Below are positions 56,794 to 64,000 of a stretch of DNA of 64,000 bases, one piece after another. The position numbers and the translations under genes were made by a program. This DNA comes from Pelomonas sp. BJYL3 (GTDB taxonomy: Bacteria > Pseudomonadota > Gammaproteobacteria > Burkholderiales > Burkholderiaceae_C), in assembly GCF_027257975.1 (NCBI RefSeq), contig NZ_JANZKX010000006.1, positions 124,001 to 188,000 of the forward strand. Reading direction: 5' to 3'. Each line of letters starts with the position of its first letter. The stretch's first letter is position 1. The notes under the pieces were generated by a model. The model saw nothing but the letters and a program-made list of their open reading frames with translations. It searched no databases and was not told where the DNA came from.

Positions 56794-57117
56794 TCAGACC
56801 CGGAAGGATTCACCGCATCCGCAGCGATCCTTCTCGCGCGGGTTGCGGAACTTGAAGCCTTCGTTGAGGCCCTCGCGCACGAAGTCCAGCTCCGTGCCGT
56901 CAAGGTAGGGCAGGCTCTTGGGATCGATCAGCACCTTCACGCCGTGGCCCTCGAAGATCACGTCTTCAGGGGCGATCTCGTCGGCATATTCCAGCTTGTA
57001 GGCCAGGCCCGAGCAGCCCGTGGTCTTGACGCCCAGTCGCACGCCCACGCCTTTGCCACGCTTGGAGATGTAGCGCGTCACATGGCGTGCGGCGGCTTCG
57101 GTCAGGGTGACTGCCAT
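56794..57117 (-). CDS. iscA: Fe-S cluster assembly protein IscA
   Basis: This 107-residue A-type carrier has the three conserved Cys: one in [15 protein letters not shown] (about residue 35) and the C-terminal pair CGCGESF (about 99-101). It accepts clusters or iron and delivers [4Fe-4S] to targets. It lies 16 bases after iscU. The hairpin at 56749-56775 follows the gene. Confidence 0.96.
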   Translation of the reverse strand: MAVTLTEAAARHVTRYISKRGKGVGVRLGVKTTGCSGLAYKLEYADEIAPEDVIFEGHGVKVLIDPKSLPYLDGTELDFVREGLNEGFKFRNPREKDRCGCGESFRV

Positions 57118-57133
57118 CGTCGCTCGTCCTTGC

Positions 57134-57520
57134 TCAGTTGCCGTGCTTGGCGCGGTAGTCGTCCACGGCCGCCTTGATGGCGTCCTCGGCCAGGATGGAG
57201 CAGTGGATCTTCACTGGCGGCAGGGCCAGCTCCTCGGCAATCTGGGTGTTCTTGATGGACAGCGCCTGGTCCAGGCTCTTGCCCTTGACCCACTCGGTCA
57301 CCAGGGAGCTGGAGGCAATGGCGGAGCCGCAGCCGTAGGTCTTGAACTTGGCGTCCTCGATCAGGCCCGTGGCCGGGTTGACCTTGATCTGCAGCTTCAT
57401 CACGTCGCCGCAGGCGGGTGCGCCCACCATGCCGGTGCCCACGGTGTCATCGCCCTTCTCGAAGGAGCCGACGTTGCGGGGGTTTTCGTAGTGGTCAACG
57501 ACCTTTTCGCTGTATGCCAT
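57134..57520 (-). CDS. iscU: Fe-S cluster scaffold protein IscU
   Basis: This 128-residue scaffold assembles the [2Fe-2S] cluster. Ligands are in [13 protein letters not shown] (about Cys 37), [13 protein letters not shown] (about 63) and [10 protein letters not shown] (about 106). The HscA-recognition motif LPPVK precedes the last Cys. GGAGAGATACC precedes the ATG. It follows iscS by 48 bases. Confidence 0.98.
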   Translation of the reverse strand: MAYSEKVVDHYENPRNVGSFEKGDDTVGTGMVGAPACGDVMKLQIKVNPATGLIEDAKFKTYGCGSAIASSSLVTEWVKGKSLDQALSIKNTQIAEELALPPVKIHCSILAEDAIKAAVDDYRAKHGN

Positions 57521-57568
57521 GGTATCTCTCCAACGATCTGTATGTCTGTGACTGCCTCGGTGCAGCGC

Positions 57569-58789
57569 TCAGTGGGCAGCCCACTGGATGGTGCTGAGGT
57601 CCACGCCGTCCTGGTACATCTCCCACAGCGGCGAGAGTTCGCGCAGCTTGGCCACGTTCTGGCGGATGGTGTCGATGGCGTAGTCGATGTCCGCCTCGGT
57701 CGTGAAGCGGCCGAAGGTCATGCGCAGGGAGGAATGCGCCAGCTCGTCGCTGCGACCCAGGGCGCGCAGCACATAGCTGGGCTCGAGGCTGGCCGACGTG
57801 CAGGCAGAGCCCGAGGACACGGCGATGCCCTTGATGCCCATGATCAGGGACTCACCCTCCACGAAATTGAAGGACATGTTCAGGTTGTGCGGCACTCGGC
57901 GCTCGAGATCGCCGTTGACGAACACTTGTTCGACGTCCGACAGGCCGCGTAGCAGGCGTTGCTGCAAACCGCGAATGCGTTCGCGCTCGGCGCCCATCTC
58001 TTCCTTGGCGATGCGGAAGGCCTCGCCCATGCCCACGATCTGGTGCGTGGGCAGGGTGCCGGAGCGCATACCGCGCTCATGCCCGCCACCGTGCATCTGC
58101 GCCTCGATGCGGATGCGCGGCTTGCGGCGCACATAAAGGGCGCCGATGCCCTTGGGACCGTAGGTCTTGTGCGAAGCCAGGCTCATCAGGTCCACGGGCA
58201 GCGTGGCCAGGTCGATGTCCACCTTGCCGGTGGCCTGCGCGGCGTCGACGTGGAAGATCACGCCCCGCTCACGGCACAGGGCGCCGAGCGTGGGGATGTC
58301 CTGGATCACGCCGATCTCGTTGTTGACGAACATGACCGAGGCCAGGATGGTGTCCGGGCGCAGGGCGGCCTTGAAGGCCTCCAGGTCGACCAGGCCATTC
58401 TCCTGGACATCGAGGTACGTCACCTCGAAGCCCTGGCGCTCCAGCTCGCGGCACACATCCAGCACGGCCTTGTGCTCGGTCTTCACGGTGATGATGTGCT
58501 TGCCGCGGGACTGGTAGAAGTGGGCGGCGCCCTTGAGCGCGAGGTTGTTGGACTCGGTCGCGCCGGAGGTCCAGACGATCTCGCGAGGGTCGGCGCCGAT
58601 CAGGGCCGCGACCTGCTCGCGGGCCTTCTCGTTGGCGGCCTCGGCTTCCCAACCCCAGGCATGACTGCGCGAGGCGGCATTGCCGAAATGCTCGCGCAAC
58701 CAGGGGATCATGGCGTCCACGACGCGCGGATCGACCGGGGTGGTCGCGCCATAGTCCAGATAGATGGGGAAATGAGGGGTCATGTCCAT
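57569..58789 (-). CDS. iscS: cysteine desulfurase IscS
   Basis: This 406-residue PLP enzyme converts cysteine to alanine and supplies persulfide sulfur to IscU and to tRNA thiolation. It begins [21 protein letters not shown]. The PLP Lys is in [15 protein letters not shown] (about 206-220) and the persulfide Cys in [17 protein letters not shown] (about 326-342). Two in-frame ATG codons two residues apart can serve as start. It lies 51 bases after iscR, a spacer with no clear terminator. Confidence 0.97.
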   Translation of the reverse strand: MDMTPHFPIYLDYGATTPVDPRVVDAMIPWLREHFGNAASRSHAWGWEAEAANEKAREQVAALIGADPREIVWTSGATESNNLALKGAAHFYQSRGKHIITVKTEHKAVLDVCRELERQGFEVTYLDVQENGLVDLEAFKAALRPDTILASVMFVNNEIGVIQDIPTLGALCRERGVIFHVDAAQATGKVDIDLATLPVDLMSLASHKTYGPKGIGALYVRRKPRIRIEAQMHGGGHERGMRSGTLPTHQIVGMGEAFRIAKEEMGAERERIRGLQQRLLRGLSDVEQVFVNGDLERRVPHNLNMSFNFVEGESLIMGIKGIAVSSGSACTSASLEPSYVLRALGRSDELAHSSLRMTFGRFTTEADIDYAIDTIRQNVAKLRELSPLWEMYQDGVDLSTIQWAAH

Positions 58790-58840
58790 GGTGAGGGGCT
58801 GGCGACGGGGGCTGGCTAGCAGGAAATTTCGGGAAATGGC

Positions 58841-59377
58841 TTACTTCGTCAGGGCGCTGTTGCCCAGGGCGAAGACGGAATTCGGGGCGGTGATGCGGAT
58901 GGGCTTCACCACGGGCGCCGAGGAGATGGCACGCTTGATCGGCGCTTCCTCGATGGTCACGCCCTTGGCGAGCTGGTCGTCCACCAGCTTGCGAAGCGAA
59001 ACGGAATCCAGGTACTCGATCATCTTGGCGTTGAGGCTGGTCCAGAGCTCGTGCGTGATGCAGCGGCCGGTGTCCTCGCCCATGCAGTTTTCCTTGCCAC
59101 CGCAGCCGGTGGCATCGATGGGTTCGTCCACGGCGACGATGATGTCCGCCACGGTGATCTCGTCGGACTTGCGACCGAGGGAATAGCCGCCGCCGGGGCC
59201 GCGGGTGCTCTCGACCAGCTCATGCCGGCGCAGCTTCCCGAACAGCTGCTCCAGGTAGGAGAGGGAAATCTGCTGCCGCTGACTGATGGCCGCCAAGGCG
59301 ACCGGGCCGCTGTTTTCACGCAGAGCCAAGTCAATCATCGCGGTGACGGCGAAACGACCTTTGGTGGTAAGACGCAT
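58841..59377 (-). CDS. iscR: Fe-S cluster assembly regulator IscR
   Basis: This 178-residue Rrf2-family repressor senses cluster status and controls the isc operon. The winged helix spans about residues 1-75 (MRLTTKGRFAVTAMIDLAL; SLSYLEQLFGKLRRHELVES). Cluster Cys are at 92, 98 and 106 with His 109 (CGGKENCMGEDTGRCITH). The second spacer is two residues longer than the C98-x5-C104 of E. coli. AAGGAGAG precedes ATG 59377; a frame 19 codons longer is unsupported. A probable IscR operator is about 85 bases upstream. Confidence 0.96.
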   Translation of the reverse strand: MRLTTKGRFAVTAMIDLALRENSGPVALAAISQRQQISLSYLEQLFGKLRRHELVESTRGPGGGYSLGRKSDEITVADIIVAVDEPIDATGCGGKENCMGEDTGRCITHELWTSLNAKMIEYLDSVSLRKLVDDQLAKGVTIEEAPIKRAISSAPVVKPIRITAPNSVFALGNSALTK

Positions 59378-59459
59378 GCAACTCTCCTTCGGCCTTTCGA
59401 CCATGAGCCTGCTCGGACACCAGGCAGACCCCAAAGAAATTCTGGGTTAACCCTGGCCT

Positions 59460-59484
59460 ATTTCCGAGCATTTTACTCAATTAT
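59460..59484 (-). promoter_or_regulatory. candidate type 1 IscR operator upstream of iscR
   Basis: On the minus strand the 25 bases 59484-59460 (ATAATTGAGTAAAATGCTCG, then GAAAT) match the published type 1 IscR consensus at 19 of 25 positions by my count, with GAG/CTC symmetry around AAAAT. The position, 83 bases before the iscR ATG, suits autorepression. Confidence 0.6.
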
Positions 59485-59564
59485 CGGGAGCTTCATCCGC
59501 CGGTCGCTGCACTGCAGCAGAAAAGCCCTGGCACTGAAGGGTTTTCAGAGCCCTGGCCCTGTGC

Positions 59565-60077
59565 TCAGCCGCCTTGTGTCAGCCGTTCAGCCAGCACCCT
59601 GGCCAGCGGCTCGCAGGCTGCCTCGACCAGGTCCAGCACCGCCTCGAAGCCCTCGGCGCCCCCATAGTACGGGTCCGGCACGTCCTGCCCGACAAGACCC
59701 GGTGCATGGTCCAGCAGCAGCCCCAGCTTGTGCCGCAGGCCCGTCGGGCAACGCTGTTGCAGCGCCCGGAGGTGGCCGCGGTCCATGGCCAGGATGAGGT
59801 CGGCTTGCTCGAAATCAAGCGTCTGCAAGGCCCGAGCGCGCTGAGCTGACAGATCGTAGCCGCGCCGGCTGGCGTGAGCCTGACTGCGCGGATCGGGGGC
59901 CTCGCCAGCGTGCCAGCCCTGGATGCCGGCCGAATCCACCTTCACCCTGTGCGCCAGGCCCAGCGCCTGCAGATGGTGCTGCAGCACGCCCTCGGCCGTC
60001 GGCGAGCGGCAGATGTTGCCCGTGCAGACCATCAGCACCGACAGGCTTCGCTGCTGGCCTCCCTGCCCCGCCTTCAT
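59565..60077 (-). CDS. low-molecular-weight protein tyrosine phosphatase
   Basis: This 170-residue phosphatase has the P-loop [14 protein letters not shown] (about residues 17-30), with nucleophile Cys and Arg, and the general-acid Asp in DVPDPYYGG (about 130-138). It dephosphorylates phosphotyrosine or, in some bacteria, aromatic phosphate esters. Its start overlaps the end of uvrB by four bases (ATGA type), so it is translated from the uvrB mRNA. No tyrosine kinase (Wzc/BY-kinase) gene is near. The 187 bases between it and iscR show a direct repeat AGCCCTGG but no clear terminator. Confidence 0.9.
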   Translation of the reverse strand: MKAGQGGQQRSLSVLMVCTGNICRSPTAEGVLQHHLQALGLAHRVKVDSAGIQGWHAGEAPDPRSQAHASRRGYDLSAQRARALQTLDFEQADLILAMDRGHLRALQQRCPTGLRHKLGLLLDHAPGLVGQDVPDPYYGGAEGFEAVLDLVEAACEPLARVLAERLTQGG

Positions 60078-62188
60078 TTGCGCCCGGTGTCGATGGGCAC
60101 GACGTTGTCGTGGTGGGCCCCGCCAAAGACCTGTTCGCGCAGCTGCGCCAGCTGGTCGCGCACGCGGGCGGCCTTCTCGAATTCGAGGTTGCGGGCGTGC
60201 TCCAGCATCTGTTTCTCCAGCTGGGTGATGCGCTTGCTGAGATCCTTCTCGCTCAGTTCCTCCAGCTCCTCCACCATGCCCAGCTTCTGGTCGTCCTTGC
60301 CGCCCTTGTCGGAGTAGACGCCGTCGATCAGGTCGCGGATGCGCTTGCGCACGCCTCGCGGCACAATGCCGTGCTCGGTGTTGAAGGCCACCTGCTTGGC
60401 GCGGCGGCGCTCGGTCTCGTCGATGGCCCGGCGCATGGAGTCGGTGATCCTGTCTGCATACAGGATGGCCTTGCCGTTGAGGTTGCGCGCTGCGCGGCCG
60501 ATGGTCTGGATCAGGCTGCGCTCGGAGCGCAGAAAGCCTTCCTTGTCGGCATCCAGGATGGCCACGAGAGACACCTCGGGGATGTCCAGGCCTTCCCGCA
60601 GCAGGTTGATGCCCACCAGCACGTCGAAGGCGCCCAGGCGCAGGTCGCGCAGGATCTCCACGCGCTCCACGGTGTCCACGTCCGAGTGCATGTAGCGGAC
60701 CTTGACGCCGTTGTCGCTGAGGTAGTCGGTGAGCTGCTCCGCCATGCGCTTGGTCAGGGTGGTGATCAGCACCCGCTCGCCCACGTCGACGCGGTCACGG
60801 ATCTCCTGCAGCACGTCATCCACCTGATGGGTGGCGGGGCGCACCTCGACGATGGGGTCCACCAGGCCCGTGGGGCGCACCACCTGCTCGACCACCTGGC
60901 CGGCATGCTGCTTCTCGTAGTCCGCCGGCGTGGCGGACACAAAGATGGCCTGGCGCATCTTGCGCTCGAACTCCTGGAACTTCAGCGGGCGGTTGTCCAG
61001 GGCCGAGGGCAGGCGGAAGCCGAACTCCACCAGCGTGGTCTTGCGCGCACGGTCGCCGTTGTACATGCCACCGAACTGGCCCAGGGTCACGTGGCTTTCG
61101 TCGACGAACATGATGGCGTCGGGCGGCAGGTAGTCGACCAGCGTGGGCGGCGGCTCCCCCGGCGCGGCCTGGGACAGGTGCCGCGTGTAGTTCTCGATGC
61201 CCTTGCAATGGCCCACCTCGGTGAGCATCTCCAGGTCGAAGCGGGTGCGCTGCTCGATGCGCTGGGCCTCCACCAGCTTCCCGTCGGCAATGAACTGCCC
61301 CACCCGCTCGCGCAGCTCCTCCTTGATGGTCTCCACCGCAGCCAGCACCCGCTCGCGGGGCGTCACGTAATGGCTGGAGGGGTAGACGGTGAAACGCGGG
61401 ATCTTCTGCCGGATCTGGCCGGTGAGCGGATCGAAGAGCTGCAGGGTCTCGACCTCGTCATCGAAGAGCTCGATGCGCAGGGCCAGCTCGGAATGCTCGG
61501 CCGGAAAGACGTCGATGGTGTCGCCGCGCACACGGAAATGCCCGCGCTGGAACTCCATCTCGTTGCGCTGATACTGCATGCGGATCAGCTGGGCGATGAC
61601 GTCCCGCTGGCCCATGGTGTCCCCCACGCGCAGCGTCATGACCATCTGGTGGTAGTCGCTGGGGTTGCCGATGCCGTAGATCGCCGAGACCGAGGCCACG
61701 ATCACCACGTCCCGCCGCTCAAGCAGGCTCTTGGTGCAGGACAGGCGCAGCTGCTCGATCTGCTCGTTGATCGCGCTGTCCTTTTCGATGAAAAGGTCGC
61801 GCTGGGGCACGTAGGCCTCGGGCTGGTAGTAGTCGTAGTAGCTGACGAAGTACTCGACGGCGTTCCTGGGGAAGAACTCCCGCATCTCGCTGTAGAGCTG
61901 GGCCGCCAGGGTCTTGTTGTGGGCGAAGACGATGGCCGGCCGCCCCAGGCGGGCGATCACATTGGCCATGGTGAAGGTCTTGCCCGACCCTGTCACCCCG
62001 AGCAGGGTCTGGAAACTGAGGCCATCGTGTATGCCTTCGACCAATTGCGCGATCGCCGTGGGCTGGTCCCCGCCTGGCGGGAAAGGCTGGAAGAGCTGGA
62101 ACGGTGAGCCTTCGAATGTGACGAACTCACCCTTGGGTGCGTCGTCGTTTTCCTCGGTGGCGTCGGGGGCAGTGGCGGTGCTGGACAT
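60074..62188 (-). CDS. uvrB: excinuclease ABC subunit B
   Basis: This 704-residue helicase-like subunit of nucleotide excision repair verifies damage after UvrA loads it. It has Walker [15 protein letters not shown] (about residues 64-77) and the beta-hairpin [20 protein letters not shown] (about 117-136). DEXX-type [10 protein letters not shown] and the helicase motifs ([23 protein letters not shown]) follow, then a C-terminal UVR domain (about 660-695). The N-terminal extension of about 25 residues is acidic and precedes [17 protein letters not shown], the usual start of the fold. Divergent from the aminotransferase; no clear LexA box seen between 62189 and 62333. Confidence 0.97.
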   Translation of the reverse strand: MSSTATAPDATEENDDAPKGEFVTFEGSPFQLFQPFPPGGDQPTAIAQLVEGIHDGLSFQTLLGVTGSGKTFTMANVIARLGRPAIVFAHNKTLAAQLYSEMREFFPRNAVEYFVSYYDYYQPEAYVPQRDLFIEKDSAINEQIEQLRLSCTKSLLERRDVVIVASVSAIYGIGNPSDYHQMVMTLRVGDTMGQRDVIAQLIRMQYQRNEMEFQRGHFRVRGDTIDVFPAEHSELALRIELFDDEVETLQLFDPLTGQIRQKIPRFTVYPSSHYVTPRERVLAAVETIKEELRERVGQFIADGKLVEAQRIEQRTRFDLEMLTEVGHCKGIENYTRHLSQAAPGEPPPTLVDYLPPDAIMFVDESHVTLGQFGGMYNGDRARKTTLVEFGFRLPSALDNRPLKFQEFERKMRQAIFVSATPADYEKQHAGQVVEQVVRPTGLVDPIVEVRPATHQVDDVLQEIRDRVDVGERVLITTLTKRMAEQLTDYLSDNGVKVRYMHSDVDTVERVEILRDLRLGAFDVLVGINLLREGLDIPEVSLVAILDADKEGFLRSERSLIQTIGRAARNLNGKAILYADRITDSMRRAIDETERRRAKQVAFNTEHGIVPRGVRKRIRDLIDGVYSDKGGKDDQKLGMVEELEELSEKDLSKRITQLEKQMLEHARNLEFEKAARVRDQLAQLREQVFGGAHHDNVVPIDTGRK

Positions 62189-62333
62189 CGGGGATTCCCT
62201 GAGATTGGACGCCCGCGGCCCCTAGAATTCCAGGGTCTGGCAGCGCCTCGAACCCGACAGCGTAGCGCAGACCGCTTCCGCTCGCAGCGAAGCACCCGCG
62301 AGCCTCATGCCACCGTCCTGTCAGGAAAGCCCC

Positions 62334-63536
62334 ATGTCCCTGTTCGCCGCCGTCGAAATGGCCCCCCGCGACCCCATCCTGGGTCTCAACGAGCAATTCA
62401 ATGCCGACACCAACCCGAAGAAGGTGAATCTCGGCGTCGGCGTCTACTACGACGAGAACGGCAAGCTGCCCCTGCTGCGCTGCGTGGCTGAAGCCGAGCG
62501 CCAGATGCTGGAGGCGCCCAAGGCGCGCGGCTATCTGCCCATCGACGGCATCGCCGCCTACGACCTCGCCGTGCAGGGCCTGGTCTTCGGTGCGGATTCC
62601 GAGGTGGTGAAGGGCAAGCGCGTCGCCACGGTGCAGGCCCTGGGCGGCACCGGCGGTCTGAAGATCGGCGCCGACTTCCTGAAGCGCCTGACCCCCTCGG
62701 CCCGCGTGCTGATCTCCGACCCCAGCTGGGAGAACCACCGCGCCCTGTTCACCAATGCGGGCTTCCAGGTCGGCACCTACGCCTACTACGACGCCGAGAA
62801 CCGCGGCATCAAGGCCGAGGCCATGCTGGCCGACCTGCAGGCCGCCGAGGCGGGTACCGTGGTCGTGCTGCACGCCTGCTGCCACAACCCCACGGGCTAT
62901 GACCTGACGCCGGCCCAGTGGGCGAAGGTGGTCGAGGTGGTCAAGGCCCGCGGCCTCGTGCCCTTCCTGGACATGGCCTACCAGGGCTTTGGCGAAGGCA
63001 TCGCCGAGGACGGCGCCGTGATCCAGCAGTTCCTGGCCGCCGGCCTGGACTTCTTCGTCTCCACCAGCTTCTCCAAGAGCTTCTCGCTGTACGGCGAGCG
63101 TGTGGGCGCCCTGAGCGTGGTCTGCGCCAGCAGCGAAGAAGCCGCCCGCGTGCTGAGCCAGCTGAAGATCGTCATCCGCACCAATTACAGCAATCCGCCC
63201 ACTCATGGCGCCCAGGTCGTGGCCACCGTGCTGTCCACCCCTGCCCTGCGCAGCCTGTGGGAGGAAGAGCTGGCGGGCATGCGCACCCGCATCCGCGCCA
63301 TGCGGGAGGCCCTGGTGACCGAGCTGAAGGCGGCCGGCGTCGAGCAGGACCTCAGCTTCGTGACCCGCCAGAAGGGCATGTTCAGCTACTCCGGCCTCAA
63401 TGCCAGCCAGATGCAGCGCCTGCGCGGCGAATTCGGCATCTACGGCGTGGACTCTGGCCGCATCTGCGTGGCCGCCCTGAACCCGGGCAACCTGAAGGCC
63501 GTGGCGGCAGCAATGGCCGCCGTGATCAAGGGCTGA
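62334..63536 (+). CDS. tyrB: aromatic/aspartate aminotransferase, class I
   Basis: This 400-residue PLP enzyme transfers amino groups between aromatic amino acids or aspartate and 2-oxoglutarate. It begins MSLFAAVEMAPRDPILGLNEQF and has VGVYYDENGKLPLL (about residues 35-48). The PLP contacts are CCHNPTGYDLT (about 185-195), and the Lys is in SFSKSFSLYGERVG (about 246-259). Arg contacts are in YSNPPTHGA. This is subgroup Ialpha (AspC/TyrB), and substrate preference cannot be fixed here. AGGAAAG is 5-6 bases before ATG 62334; nine upstream codons are unsupported. A strong terminator follows. Confidence 0.92.
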   Translation: MSLFAAVEMAPRDPILGLNEQFNADTNPKKVNLGVGVYYDENGKLPLLRCVAEAERQMLEAPKARGYLPIDGIAAYDLAVQGLVFGADSEVVKGKRVATVQALGGTGGLKIGADFLKRLTPSARVLISDPSWENHRALFTNAGFQVGTYAYYDAENRGIKAEAMLADLQAAEAGTVVVLHACCHNPTGYDLTPAQWAKVVEVVKARGLVPFLDMAYQGFGEGIAEDGAVIQQFLAAGLDFFVSTSFSKSFSLYGERVGALSVVCASSEEAARVLSQLKIVIRTNYSNPPTHGAQVVATVLSTPALRSLWEEELAGMRTRIRAMREALVTELKAAGVEQDLSFVTRQKGMFSYSGLNASQMQRLRGEFGIYGVDSGRICVAALNPGNLKAVAAAMAAVIKG

Positions 63537-63557
63537 TCCCCATCACCAGCCTGCGCC

Positions 63558-63591
63558 AAGGCGCCGTCCGGGTCACCGGCGGCGCCTTTTT
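63558..63591 (+). terminator. intrinsic terminator after the aminotransferase gene
   Basis: AAGGCGCCG (63558-63566) pairs with CGGCGCCTT (63580-63588) over nine bases. The T-run 63587-63591 follows. It lies 22 bases past the stop codon. Confidence 0.9.
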
Positions 63592-63674
63592 GTCGCCCCT
63601 GTGACGGCCGCCATGGCCCAAAGTCCGGGTTTGTGCGGGGTATTTCACCAAGCTGCCTGTCAGCATTGCGTCCC

Positions 63675-63680
63675 TACAAT
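63675..63680 (+). promoter_or_regulatory. possible -10 element upstream of phaZ
   Basis: TACAAT at 63675-63680 is a good -10 hexamer about 100 bases before the phaZ start, but no matching -35 is visible 16-18 bases upstream. Repeated TGC/GCA triplets around it (TTGCGT, GCTGCAACGCA) could be regulator half-sites. Confidence 0.3.
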
Positions 63681-63782
63681 GCTGCAACGCACAAAACAAG
63701 GCAAGATGCTCCACAGGCATCCAAGCTACCACGCCGAGCCCACGCATCCCGCGGTGCCGGCCAGCCATGGAAGGGGTCCCAC

Positions 63783-64000
63783 ATGCTGTACCAGCTTTAC
63801 GAAACCCAACGCGCCCTGATGAGCCCGTTCTCGGAGTTCGCCAGCGCCGCCGCCAAGCTCTACAGCCATCCGCTGTCGCCCTTCGCACATTCGCCCATGG
63901 CCGCCCGCTTCTCGGCCGGCCTGGACCTGATGCACCGCCTGGCCAAGGACTACGAGAAGCCCGAGTTCGACATCCGCGGCGTGGACGTCGACGGCGTCGA
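63783..64000 (+). CDS. phaZ: intracellular polyhydroxyalkanoate depolymerase, 3'-truncated by the window edge
   Basis: The first 72 residues are present. MLYQLYETQRALMSPFSEFA, then LSPFAHSPMAARFSAGLDLM and LAKDYEKPEFDIRGVDVDG, match my memory of the N-terminus of intracellular PHB depolymerases of the Cupriavidus PhaZ1 type, which mobilise stored polyhydroxybutyrate granules. Catalytic residues lie beyond the edge. GGAAGGGG precedes the ATG. A PHA synthase would start differently, so phaC is less likely. It suggests the organism stores PHB. Confidence 0.75.
   Translation, partial: MLYQLYETQRALMSPFSEFASAAAKLYSHPLSPFAHSPMAARFSAGLDLMHRLAKDYEKPEFDIRGVDVDGV

Noticed and set aside
62189-62333. Possible LexA box between uvrB and the aminotransferase gene
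   Set aside because: No CTGT-N8-ACAG motif is present; only an isolated TAGAAT was seen.

Overview
The window is a 64 kb chromosomal segment of a high-GC betaproteobacterium. It most resembles the order Burkholderiales, in the Roseateles/Rubrivivax/Leptothrix neighbourhood. The basis is the protein families and the gene order: pnp, secG and tRNA-Leu lead into a complete nuoA-N operon followed by DUF2818, NUDIX and DUF1178 genes; there is an iscRSUA-hscBA-fdx cluster; and an intracellular PHB depolymerase starts at the right edge. No similarity search was run. I see no prophage, insertion sequence, CRISPR array or plasmid gene.

Bases 1-6374 are a sugar-uptake operon: the 3' part of a LamB-type porin, a Gts-type (glucose/mannose) ABC importer (binding protein, two permeases, ATPase) and glucokinase. 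Together they form a route from outer membrane to glucose-6-phosphate. Two strong hairpins lie between the binding-protein gene and the first permease gene. Bases 6379-28802 hold an orphan solute-binding protein, two separate RND pump/adaptor pairs without an outer-membrane channel, and single genes: chorismate synthase, a CBS protein, O-acetylhomoserine sulfhydrylase, an alpha/beta hydrolase, a MipA/OmpV protein, an XRE-cupin regulator divergent from a threonine-to-glycine pair (SDR-type threonine dehydrogenase and Kbl), a YihY membrane protein and a GlcD-like FAD oxidase.

Bases 28977-50647 are one long minus-strand block. In transcription order it runs rpsO, pnp, quinone oxidoreductase, tpiA, secG, tRNA-Leu(GAG), all fourteen complex I genes, then the small DUF2818, NUDIX and DUF1178 genes. 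The nuo operon carries two copies of a structured intergenic element, one right after nuoA and one right after nuoI. Their hairpin stems differ in sequence but keep pairing. The rpsO-pnp interval has an intrinsic terminator and a long, nearly perfect leader stem-loop.

Bases 50960-64000 hold a DUF2244 protein, two unrecognised small genes, a small heat-shock protein with a sigma-32-like promoter, and the isc iron-sulfur operon with an upstream IscR-type operator, a terminator-like hairpin between iscA and hscB, and tsaD attached where iscX might be expected. The window closes with a low-molecular-weight phosphatase, uvrB, an aromatic/aspartate aminotransferase and the start of phaZ.

Most of the window is conserved core genome. 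The least-explained signals are the covarying nuo elements, the hairpins inside the gts and isc operons, and the short hydrophilic gene at 51729-51920.
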